Shown: piece after piece, positions 44,344 to 50,859 of the stretch | Numbering within the stretch: the first letter of the stretch is position 1 | Layout of the letters: each line of letters starts with the position of its first letter | Source of the DNA: Massilia sp. Root335 | Lineage (GTDB): Bacteria; Pseudomonadota; Gammaproteobacteria; Burkholderiales; Burkholderiaceae_D | DNA: 50,859 nucleotides | NCBI RefSeq assembly: GCF_001425685.1 | Contig: NZ_LMCY01000007.1 | Coordinates: forward strand, 83,818 to 134,676 | Direction of reading: 5' to 3' | Notes under the pieces: generated by a model | What the model was told of the DNA's origin: nothing | Database searches by the model: none | Seen by the model: the letters and a program-made list of their open reading frames with translations, nothing else | Program-made: the position numbers and the translations under genes

Positions 44344-44422
44344 GTAGGGTGAGCTCCCCGAGCTTACGCGTAACGTTTGCGTGATGCCGGCGTCCGCGTG
44401 GGCACGGGGGTGCCCACCCTAC
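44344..44422. repeat. Family A palindromic repeats between astB and gdhB
   Basis: Left copy GTAGGGTGAGCTCCCCGAGC to TTACGCG (44344-44370, diverged) and right copy GCGTGGGCACGGGGGTGCCC to ACCCTACG (44395-44422). The pair ends 4 bp before the astB stop codon, in a 209-bp gap. The rest of the gap (44217-44343) should hold the gdhB promoter; an imperfect palindrome GGACAGGGTTGTCCCGTCC lies at 44287-44305. Confidence 0.85.
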
Positions 44423-44425
44423 GAA

Positions 44426-45781
44426 TCATGACAGATCATACAGCCCCGGCAAGCCGAGGATGCGTTCCAGCTCTTCCAGCGCGGCCGCGCACTCGGTGGC
44501 CAGCTGCGGATCGGCCAGGTCTTTCGGCTCGACGCGGTCGCGGTAATGGCGCTCGACCCACGGCACGAGGCGTGCGTATAAATCGTCGGTCATCAGCACG
44601 CCCTGGTGCATCGCGGCCGCTTCGTCGTCCGTGAGCACGACGCGCAGGCGCAGGCACGCGGGGCCGCCGCCGTTGCGCATGCTCTGGCGCAGGTCGAATT
44701 CGATCAGTTCGTCGATGGCGCAGTTTCCCGACCTTCCGCTCGTCACCAGCTGCTCGAGGTAGCGCGCCACGGTCGGGACCTCGCGGCATTCGTGCGGCAC
44801 GACGAGGGCCATGCCGCCGTCCGGTTTCGACAGCAGCTGGCTGTTGAACAGATAGCTGGCGACGGCGTCGGCGACGGGCACGACGCCCGTGTCCACGCGC
44901 ACGGCGCGCAGGTCCGTGCCGGTCGCGCCGAGGGCGCGGCGCAGCGATTCCAGCGTCGCGGCTTCATCGGCGAAGGCCTGCTCGTGATAGAACAGCACAT
45001 TGCCGTTGCCGACCGCGATCACGTCGTTATGAAACACGCCCTGGTCGATCACGTCCGGATTCTGCGCCGCGAACACGGTGCGCGCGGCGTCCAGGCCGTG
45101 CAGGCGGGCGACGGCCTGCGAGGCTTCCAGCGTCTGGCGTGCCGGGTATTTCGTCGGTGCCGGTGCGGACGGGTCGAACTCGACGCGGCCGTACACGAAG
45201 AATTCGACGCCGGCCGCGCCGTGGGCGCCGGCGAAGCGCGTGTGGTTGGCGGCGCCCTCGTCGCCGAACGCCGGCGTCGACGGCAGCGGGTCGTGCACGA
45301 CGAAGCGGTCGCTGTTCGCGAACAGGGCGCGCAAGGTGCGCGTGGCCTGCACATGTTCTTCGGCGCGGTGCAGTTTATTGTTCAGGTTCGCCGCGGTGAA
45401 GTGCACGCGGCCGTCTTGCGTGTCGGCAGATGGGCTGACGGTGGCGGCGTTCGCGGTCCACATCGGCGACGCGGAGTACGCGCAGGCGAGGATCACGGGC
45501 GATTCGCGGTACGCCTGCGCCAATACGTCGGCGTCCGTGCCCGTAAAGCCGAGGCGGCGCAGCAGCCTGAAATTCGGACGCGCCTGCGGCGGCAGCAAGG
45601 CTTGCGCGAAGCCGCGCGCGGCCAGCGTGCGCATCTTGGCGAGGCCCTGCAGCGCCGCCAGGCGCGGGTTCGACGCGCTCTTCACGTTGTTGAACGAGGC
45701 GACGTTGCCGAACGAGAGGCCGGCGTAGTTGTGCGACGGGCCCACGAGGCCGTCGAAGTTGAATTCGCGTGCGTTGCGCAT
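44426..45781 (-). CDS. astB: N-succinylarginine dihydrolase (AstB)
   Basis: 451 aa. Converts N2-succinylarginine to N2-succinylornithine, 2 NH3 and CO2, the second AST step. N-terminus [21 protein letters not shown] and, at the nucleophile, [16 protein letters not shown] with the active-site Cys, both diagnostic. It begins 4 nt after astD with no obvious ribosome site, so translation is probably coupled. Family length in E. coli is 447 aa. Confidence 0.97.
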   Translation of the reverse strand: MRNAREFNFDGLVGPSHNYAGLSFGNVASFNNVKSASNPRLAALQGLAKMRTLAARGFAQALLPPQARPNFRLLRRLGFTGTDADVLAQAYRESPVILACAYSASPMWTANAATVSPSADTQDGRVHFTAANLNNKLHRAEEHVQATRTLRALFANSDRFVVHDPLPSTPAFGDEGAANHTRFAGAHGAAGVEFFVYGRVEFDPSAPAPTKYPARQTLEASQAVARLHGLDAARTVFAAQNPDVIDQGVFHNDVIAVGNGNVLFYHEQAFADEAATLESLRRALGATGTDLRAVRVDTGVVPVADAVASYLFNSQLLSKPDGGMALVVPHECREVPTVARYLEQLVTSGRSGNCAIDELIEFDLRQSMRNGGGPACLRLRVVLTDDEAAAMHQGVLMTDDLYARLVPWVERHYRDRVEPKDLADPQLATECAAALEELERILGLPGLYDLS

Positions 45782-45785
45782 GGTG

Positions 45786-47252
45786 TCAGAAGGTCAGGCC
45801 GGGCGACAGCTTCGCCGGCATTTCCAGTTCGGAGGTTTCGATCGAGGCGACCGGGTACGCGCAGTAGTCGGCCGCGTAATAGGCGCTCGGACGATGATTG
45901 CCCGATTTGCCCACGCCGCCGAACGGCGCGGAACTGGCCGCGCCCGTCGTCGGACGGTTCCAGTTGACGACGCCCGCGCGCGCCTTGATCGCGAAGCGCT
46001 TCCACAGGTCTTCCGACGGCGACAACAATGCCGCGGCGAGGCCGAATTCGGTGGCGTTGGCGGCGTCGATGGCGCGGTCGAAATCGGCCACGCGGACCAC
46101 CTGCAGCAGGGGACCGAACCACTCCTCGTCCGGGATGCCCGTCGCATCGGTCACGTCGACGATGCCGGCCGTGACGAAGCCCGCGTCCGGATCGAGCTGG
46201 CGCATGCGCAGCAAGACCTTGCCGCCCTGCGCTTCCATCATCGCCTGCGCCTGCACGAGGCGTTTCGCCACGGCGGCCGAGACCACTGGGCCCATGAACG
46301 GCTGCGGCTCCGCGTTCGACGGGCCGACGGCGAGCCTGGCGGCGACTTCCACGAGGCGGTCGATGAAGGCTTGTCCTTGGGGCGTGTCCTGCACGATCAG
46401 GCGGCGCGCGCACGTGCAGCGCTGGCCGGCCGAGATGAACGCGGACATGATGGCGTGGTGCACGGCCGCGTCGACATTTTGTACGTCCCAGACGACGAGC
46501 GGGTTGTTGCCGCCCATTTCCAGCGCCAGCATCTTGCCCGGCTGGCCGCCGAACTGTTTATGCAGCGCGGCGCCGGTCTGGCTGCTGCCGGTGAACAGGA
46601 TGCCGTCGACGTCGGCCTGGCCCAGCGCGACGCCGGTGGCGCGGCCGCCGTTCACGAGGTTCAGCACACCTTGCGGCAGGCCGGCCTGTTCCCACAACTG
46701 CACGGTACGCACGGCGGTGCGCGGCGCGTATTCGCTCGGCTTGAACACGAGCGTGTTCCCCGCGATCAGCGCGGGCACGATGTGGCCGTTCGGCAGGTGA
46801 CCGGGGAAGTTATACGGGCCGAACACGGCGAACACGCCATGCGGACGGTGACGCAGCACGGCGTTGCCGTCGGCGACTTTGGCACTCGTTTCTCCGGTGC
46901 GCGCGGCGTGCGACTGCACCGAGATGTCGACCTTGTTCGCCATCGTCGTCACTTCGGTGCGCGCTTCCCACAAGGGTTTGCCCACTTCCTCGGCGATGAT
47001 GGCGGCCAGTTCCTCGTTGTGCTCCTTGAGCAGGTCGCGGAAGCGCTGGCAGATGGCGATGCGTTGTTCGAGCGGCGTGAGGGCCCAGCCTTCGAAGGCC
47101 GCGTGGGCGGCCTGCACGGCGCGGTCCACGTCTTCGGCGGTGGATTCGTTGCTGGTCCAGGTCTGGCGGCCGGTGGACGGGTCGATCGTCGCGAGCAGCG
47201 GACCGCTGCCGGGCAGCCATGCGCCGCCGATGTAGTTGGAAACGTTAGACAT
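45786..47252 (-). CDS. astD: Succinylglutamate-semialdehyde dehydrogenase (AstD)
   Basis: 488-aa aldehyde dehydrogenase, oxidising N-succinylglutamate 5-semialdehyde to N-succinylglutamate with NAD+. NAD-binding [13 protein letters not shown] and [16 protein letters not shown], catalytic Glu in [15 protein letters not shown] and the catalytic Cys in [11 protein letters not shown]. The start overlaps the end of aruG by 8 bases; ribosome site GGAAG. Fourth gene of the ast operon. Confidence 0.97.
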   Translation of the reverse strand: MSNVSNYIGGAWLPGSGPLLATIDPSTGRQTWTSNESTAEDVDRAVQAAHAAFEGWALTPLEQRIAICQRFRDLLKEHNEELAAIIAEEVGKPLWEARTEVTTMANKVDISVQSHAARTGETSAKVADGNAVLRHRPHGVFAVFGPYNFPGHLPNGHIVPALIAGNTLVFKPSEYAPRTAVRTVQLWEQAGLPQGVLNLVNGGRATGVALGQADVDGILFTGSSQTGAALHKQFGGQPGKMLALEMGGNNPLVVWDVQNVDAAVHHAIMSAFISAGQRCTCARRLIVQDTPQGQAFIDRLVEVAARLAVGPSNAEPQPFMGPVVSAAVAKRLVQAQAMMEAQGGKVLLRMRQLDPDAGFVTAGIVDVTDATGIPDEEWFGPLLQVVRVADFDRAIDAANATEFGLAAALLSPSEDLWKRFAIKARAGVVNWNRPTTGAASSAPFGGVGKSGNHRPSAYYAADYCAYPVASIETSELEMPAKLSPGLTF

Positions 47253-48276
47253 TGTTCTTCCTTACGTTGAGGGCCAGGGAGCGGACAGGGTCGCCCGCCT
47301 GGCAATGCAGCAGTTGCAGTTCGCGCACCGACAGGGCCACGTTGCGGCCGCCGTCGCAGGCATGCGTGAGGACCATGCGGAAATCGTCGAGCTTCGTGTT
47401 CGATACGAGCGTGACTTCGCCCTCGCCGCCAGGCTGGCCTTCCGCGGCCACGGCCAGCACGCTGTCGCGCACGGCGCGCAGTTCGGCCACGCGGCCCTGC
47501 AGCACGGGGCCGGCGTCGAAGATGTCGACGTAACCCTCGTAGTGCATGCCTTCCTGTTCCAGCAGCTTTCGTGCCGGGAGCGTGGAGCGGTGCACCTGGC
47601 CGATCACGGCCTGCGCGTCTTCCGGCAGGTACGCGACGTACAGCGGCTGGCGCGGCATCAGCTCGGCGATGAACGATTTCTTGCCGAGCGCCGTGAGGCC
47701 GTCGACGTGGTTGAAATCCATCTTGAAGAAATGCCGGCCCAGGCCTTCGTAGAACGGGGACGTGCCGTCCTCCGCCTGGTAGCCGCGCATCTCGGCGATG
47801 ATCTTTTCCGTGAACAGGTGCTGGAACTGGGCCATGAACAGGAAGCGGCTTTTCGACAGCCACTTGCCGTTGTAGCCCGTGCGGTATTCCGGCATCAGGA
47901 ACAGCGAACACAGTTCCGTCGAACCCGTGAGGTCGTTCGACAGATACAGCGTGTCCATGCGCGTGAACACGTTCAGTTCGCGGCTCGAGTGGACGAGCGT
48001 GCCGATGCGGTAGTTATAAAACGGTTCGGTCAGGCCGACGGCGGCCTTGATGGCGCACACGCCGGCCAGGCGGCCGTTGGACGTGTCTTCCATCACGAAC
48101 ATGTAGTCGCGTTCCTCGGGCGGGATCGTCTGCGCGAACGACGCCACCGCGGTCTCGACGCGTTCGCCCAGCATGGCGCGGTCCGGCTTCAGCGTGGTCA
48201 TGCCGCTGCCGACCTGGCGCGCCATCTCGATCAGCGGATCGATGTCGTTCAGGGTGATTGCGCGGATTACGAGCAT
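47245..48276 (-). CDS. aruG: Arginine N-succinyltransferase subunit beta (AruG/AstA)
   Basis: 343 aa. Transfers succinyl from succinyl-CoA to the alpha-amino group of arginine (first AST step), as one of two related subunits. ELMPRQPLYVAYLPEDAQAV and GYVDIFDAGPVLQGRVAELR match the AstA family. The start at MLVIRAITL has GAGGA; in-frame codons upstream lie in the end of aruF. It overlaps astD by 8 bases. The closely related subunit gene aruF is directly upstream (25 nt). Confidence 0.95.
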   Translation of the reverse strand: MLVIRAITLNDIDPLIEMARQVGSGMTTLKPDRAMLGERVETAVASFAQTIPPEERDYMFVMEDTSNGRLAGVCAIKAAVGLTEPFYNYRIGTLVHSSRELNVFTRMDTLYLSNDLTGSTELCSLFLMPEYRTGYNGKWLSKSRFLFMAQFQHLFTEKIIAEMRGYQAEDGTSPFYEGLGRHFFKMDFNHVDGLTALGKKSFIAELMPRQPLYVAYLPEDAQAVIGQVHRSTLPARKLLEQEGMHYEGYVDIFDAGPVLQGRVAELRAVRDSVLAVAAEGQPGGEGEVTLVSNTKLDDFRMVLTHACDGGRNVALSVRELQLLHCQAGDPVRSLALNVRKNNV

Positions 48277-48301
48277 GGGTTCCTCATTGTTTTCCAAGGC
48301 G

Positions 48302-49342
48302 TCAGATCCGCACGCAGATGACGCTGTCGCCGGTCTCGACACCCAACGCCTCGCGTGCCGCGGGCGGCAGGCAGATGGCGTCGGCACTCTCGGCCGGGTC
48401 GCACGGCAGCACGATCGCGCGGAATTTGCGCTCGCTGCTGGCCACCGCGTAATTCACCATCGCCGCCTTGCCGCCGCGCGTGGGCGGCTGCAGTTCGGCG
48501 TTCGCGACCTTCCTCACCATCGACCCGGAGAACGAGTGCAGCGCGTGCTTGTGCGCCTGCAGGATCGGGCCGCCGTCGAAGATGTCGATGTATTCGTCGG
48601 CCTCGAAACCCTCTTCCGTCAGCAGGTCGAACGCGAGCTCGCCGCTCGGATGGATCTGGCCCATCACGGCCTGCGCGGGGCCGGGCAGCAGCGGCACGTA
48701 CACGGGGTAGTGCGGCATCAGCTCGACGATCAGCGTGCGGTTGCGGGCGCCGCCGATCGTGCGTTCGGCGTCGAGGAAATCCATCTTGAAGAACTTGCGG
48801 CCCAGCGCATCCCAGAACGGCGACTGGCCCGCGTCGTCGGTGACGCCGGCCAGCGGCACGAAGAAGCGGTCGCCGAAGCGGTGCGGCGCCAGCACGGCGT
48901 ACAGCAAGCGGGCACGCGACAGCAGCGCCGCCTCGCGCCGGGCCGTGTCGCGGTCGCGGATATAAAAGCCGGACAGCTGCGAATACGCCGTCAGCTCCGA
49001 GCACAGGGTCAGCGCATGCACGCTGTGGCTGATGTTCAGGTCGCGCGAGACCTGCTGGATCACATCGTTGCGGAACGCGAAATAGGTGCCGTTGGAGCCG
49101 GCCGACGCGTGGATCGCGGCGGTGCCGACCACTTCGCTGCGCTCGACGTCTTCGAGCACGAACAGGTAGGACTCTTCGCTGGGGATGTCGACGTGGGCGG
49201 CGAACGACGCCACCGAACGCTCCACGAACGCGGCGATCTTTTCGCGCGTGCGCGGCAGCGTGTGCACTCCCGGCGTGGACGCGGCGAGCAGCGTCTCGAG
49301 GGCGCCGACATCCGCTGGTTCTACCGGACGGACTACATACAT
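48302..49342 (-). CDS. aruF: Arginine/ornithine N-succinyltransferase subunit alpha (AruF)
   Basis: 346 aa, paralogous to AruG: both have SPFxxxLGRxFFKMDF, xELMPxxPxYVxxLPxxAQAV and DIFDGGP/DIFDAGP. In Pseudomonas the two subunits form one enzyme that accepts arginine and ornithine. The start MYVVRPVEP has GGGAG seven bases upstream. It lies 79 nt after astC. Confidence 0.95.
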   Translation of the reverse strand: MYVVRPVEPADVGALETLLAASTPGVHTLPRTREKIAAFVERSVASFAAHVDIPSEESYLFVLEDVERSEVVGTAAIHASAGSNGTYFAFRNDVIQQVSRDLNISHSVHALTLCSELTAYSQLSGFYIRDRDTARREAALLSRARLLYAVLAPHRFGDRFFVPLAGVTDDAGQSPFWDALGRKFFKMDFLDAERTIGGARNRTLIVELMPHYPVYVPLLPGPAQAVMGQIHPSGELAFDLLTEEGFEADEYIDIFDGGPILQAHKHALHSFSGSMVRKVANAELQPPTRGGKAAMVNYAVASSERKFRAIVLPCDPAESADAICLPPAAREALGVETGDSVICVRI

Positions 49343-49421
49343 GGAAACTCCCGACAAAGGCATCGAACGAACGGAAGCCGGCCGGGCTGGGGTGCCCCCT
49401 TCCGGCCGGGTGGTGCGGAGG

Positions 49422-50663
49422 TCAGCCGGCGAGGAACGCGTCGGCGGCCTGGCGCATGAGGCGATCCGCTTCCGCGATCTGCTCGTCCGAGACGACCAGC
49501 GCGGGCGCGAGACGCACGACGTCCGGACCGGCGATCAGCAGCATCAGGCCGAGCTTTTCGGCGGTCTTGGTGTAGTCCTTGGCGCGGCCCTTGTTCGCCT
49601 CGGCCATCGGCAGGCCGATGAGCAGGCCCTTGCCGCGCGGCTTGGTGAACAGCTGCGGGTAATCGGCGACCAGCTTCTCCAGATTGGCGAAGATTTTTGC
49701 GCTGGCTTCGCGCACCCGGGCGAGGAACGCCGGCTGGTTGATCTGCTCGATCACGTTCAGCGCCACGGTCGTCGCCAGCGGGTTGCCGCCGTACGTCGTG
49801 CCGTGCGAGCCGACGGACAGGTGCTGGCCGATCTCGTTCGTGGTCAACATGGCGCCGATCGGGTAGCCGTTGCCCAGGGCCTTGGCCGACGTCAGGATGT
49901 CCGGGGTCACGCCCACGTTCATGTAGTCGTACAGCGCGCCGGTGCGGCCCACGCCCGACTGCACTTCGTCGAACACGAGCAGCGCGCCGGTCTTGTCGCA
50001 CAGTTCGCGCAGCGTTTTCAGGAACTCGATGTCGCCCGGGATCACGCCGCCCTCGCCCTGGATCGGCTCGACGATCACGGCCGCCACGTCGTCGCCGATG
50101 GCGGCGCGCGCGGAGGCGATGTCGTTGTAGTTGATGTGGTTGATTTCCGGCGGCAGCGGCTCGAAGCCTTCGGTGTATTTCGACTGGCCGCCGACCGACA
50201 CGGTGAACAGCGTGCGGCCGTGGAACGAGGAATAGCACGACACGATGCGCGATTTGTGCGGGCCGAACTTGTCGTGCGCGTATTTGCGGGCCAGCTTCAA
50301 GGCCGCTTCGTTGGCTTCCGCGCCGGAGTTGCAGAAGAATGCGCGGTCGGCGAACGTCGCTTCCGTCAGCGCGGCGCCCAGGCGCAGCACGGGCTCGTTC
50401 GTGTAGCCGTTACCGAGGTGCCACAGCGTGTTGATCTGGCGGGTCATCGCGTCGACCAGCACCGGGTTGCAGTGGCCCAGGCTCGATACGGCGATGCCGG
50501 AGGTGAAGTCGAGGTAATGCTTGCCTTCCTGGTCCCAGACGTCCAGGCCCGAAGCGCGCACCGGGACCATCGCGGCCGGCGCATAGGTCGGTACGAGCAC
50601 CTCGTCGAAAGTCTGGCGTGTGACAGGCCGCGTGGTGACACCCGATTCGAGCTTAGCATTCAT
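49422..50663 (-). CDS. astC: Succinylornithine / acetylornithine transaminase (AstC/AruC)
   Basis: 413-aa class III PLP aminotransferase. In the AST route it turns N-succinylornithine plus 2-oxoglutarate into succinylglutamate semialdehyde plus glutamate. PLP-lysine Lys261 (LTSAKALGNGYP), Asp232 in LVFDEVQSGVGRTG, and NSGAEANEAALKLAR. Sequence alone does not separate it from ArgD of arginine synthesis; its lead position before aruFG makes the catabolic role likely, though many of these enzymes do both. The start MNAKLESG has GAGGA upstream. Confidence 0.92.
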   Translation of the reverse strand: MNAKLESGVTTRPVTRQTFDEVLVPTYAPAAMVPVRASGLDVWDQEGKHYLDFTSGIAVSSLGHCNPVLVDAMTRQINTLWHLGNGYTNEPVLRLGAALTEATFADRAFFCNSGAEANEAALKLARKYAHDKFGPHKSRIVSCYSSFHGRTLFTVSVGGQSKYTEGFEPLPPEINHINYNDIASARAAIGDDVAAVIVEPIQGEGGVIPGDIEFLKTLRELCDKTGALLVFDEVQSGVGRTGALYDYMNVGVTPDILTSAKALGNGYPIGAMLTTNEIGQHLSVGSHGTTYGGNPLATTVALNVIEQINQPAFLARVREASAKIFANLEKLVADYPQLFTKPRGKGLLIGLPMAEANKGRAKDYTKTAEKLGLMLLIAGPDVVRLAPALVVSDEQIAEADRLMRQAADAFLAG

Positions 50664-50797
50664 GACGTTTTCCTCATCCAAGTAAAGGTTGCGCGGACTC
50701 CAGCAGCCGCGCCGAGCGACTCATTATAGAGAAGCCAAACCTTGCCGTTCTTTCCAAACTGCGACAGGCATTTTCATTTTTGGACGAGCAACAAAAA

Positions 50798-50812
50798 ACC
50801 GGGGTCAGAGCC
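50798..50812. repeat. Family C motif at right edge
   Basis: ACCGGGGTCAGAGCC, the same arm sequence as in the 58-bp palindrome at 9838-9895, here as a single copy followed by TAATGCCGTTAAGTTAAGCG. It lies about 135 bp upstream of astC and next to what could be the end of a truncated gene, as expected of the border of a mobile element. Confidence 0.6.
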
Positions 50813-50826
50813 TAATGCCGTTAAGT

Positions 50827-50859
50827 TAAGCGGCAAGTTCAGCAACGATCGCTTGTAAA
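50827..50859 (-). CDS. Possible C-terminal end of a gene cut by the window edge
   Basis: Minus-strand frame open to the window edge, giving LQAIVAELAA and stop TAA. Ten residues are not enough to identify it. The adjacent family C motif is the kind of sequence that can border transposase genes, so a transposon end is one option; chance is another. Confidence 0.25.

Noticed and set aside
25370..44422. CRISPR array from recurring palindromes
   Set aside because: The copies are dispersed, lie in different orientations, vary in sequence and have no regular spacers or cas genes.

Overview
The window is a gene-dense, high-GC stretch of chromosome from a Gram-negative betaproteobacterium, most likely Burkholderiales/Oxalobacteraceae of the Massilia-Telluria-Duganella type. 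This rests on recognisable protein families (PEP-CTERM protein, two-subunit arginine succinyltransferase, split pntA, NsrR-Hmp, FeoABC) and on base composition; there is no rRNA or marker gene that fixes the species. I see no tRNA, rRNA, CRISPR array, prophage or complete insertion sequence. About 47 genes are supported, nearly all with recognisable homologues, so this is mainly core metabolism and stress or iron handling rather than an accessory island.

Layout. 0.2-3.1 kb (-): three-gene proton-translocating transhydrogenase pntAA-pntAB-pntB. 3.4-5.6 kb (+): nudJ-like Nudix hydrolase, mnmA and a lone cheW. 5.8-7.6 kb (-): a degenerate receiver protein, xni-type nuclease and a GST. 7.9-13.5 kb (+): a Cache chemoreceptor, a secreted alpha-amino-acid ester hydrolase-like enzyme, a PEP-CTERM protein and a DUF72 protein. 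13.6-17.9 kb: an iron island, feoA-feoB-Cys-rich partner (-) facing bfd, a PepSY-type membrane protein and bacterioferritin (+), with a Fur-box-like palindrome between. 18.0-21.2 kb: PfkB kinase and GST (-), purB (+). 21.3-23.3 kb: TonB-dependent receptor (-) with a Fur-like site. 23.6-25.3 kb (+): cytochrome b561 and two YceI proteins. 25.5-27.5 kb: a four-repeat glycine-zipper protein (-) divergent from a YeaQ/GlsB-type protein (+). 27.6-32.3 kb (+): PLD/cardiolipin synthase-like protein, S46 dipeptidyl-peptidase, S33 hydrolase. 32.5-34.0 kb (-): amino-acid permease. 34.2-36.0 kb (+): nsrR and hmp, each with an NsrR-type palindrome. 36.1-38.2 kb (-): a GIN-domain lipoprotein and an Old Yellow Enzyme. 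38.4-50.7 kb (-): the arginine succinyltransferase (AST) pathway, astC-aruF-aruG-astD-astB, then the large NAD-glutamate dehydrogenase gdhB and astE.

How the genes work together. The last 12 kb can take arginine through N-succinyl intermediates to glutamate plus succinate, and the glutamate dehydrogenase sitting inside the set would pass the carbon to 2-oxoglutarate. The iron island couples ferrous uptake to storage and release. The nsrR-hmp pair is a self-contained nitric-oxide response.

The most unusual non-coding feature is the repeat landscape. Every one of the seven convergent gene junctions carries a palindromic repeat: four have a paired-hairpin element with a conserved core (family B), two have GTGGGCAC-type palindromes (family A) and one has a unique 122-bp inverted-repeat element. 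Other family A copies sit directly after pntB, astE and astB. A further repeat type (family C, GGGGTCAGAGCC) forms a 58-bp perfect palindrome after the chemoreceptor gene and reappears at the right edge beside what may be the end of a truncated gene. No clear new biological system was found; the repeat placement, the 122-bp element, the receiver lacking its phosphoacceptor and the internally repeated glycine-zipper protein are the best leads.
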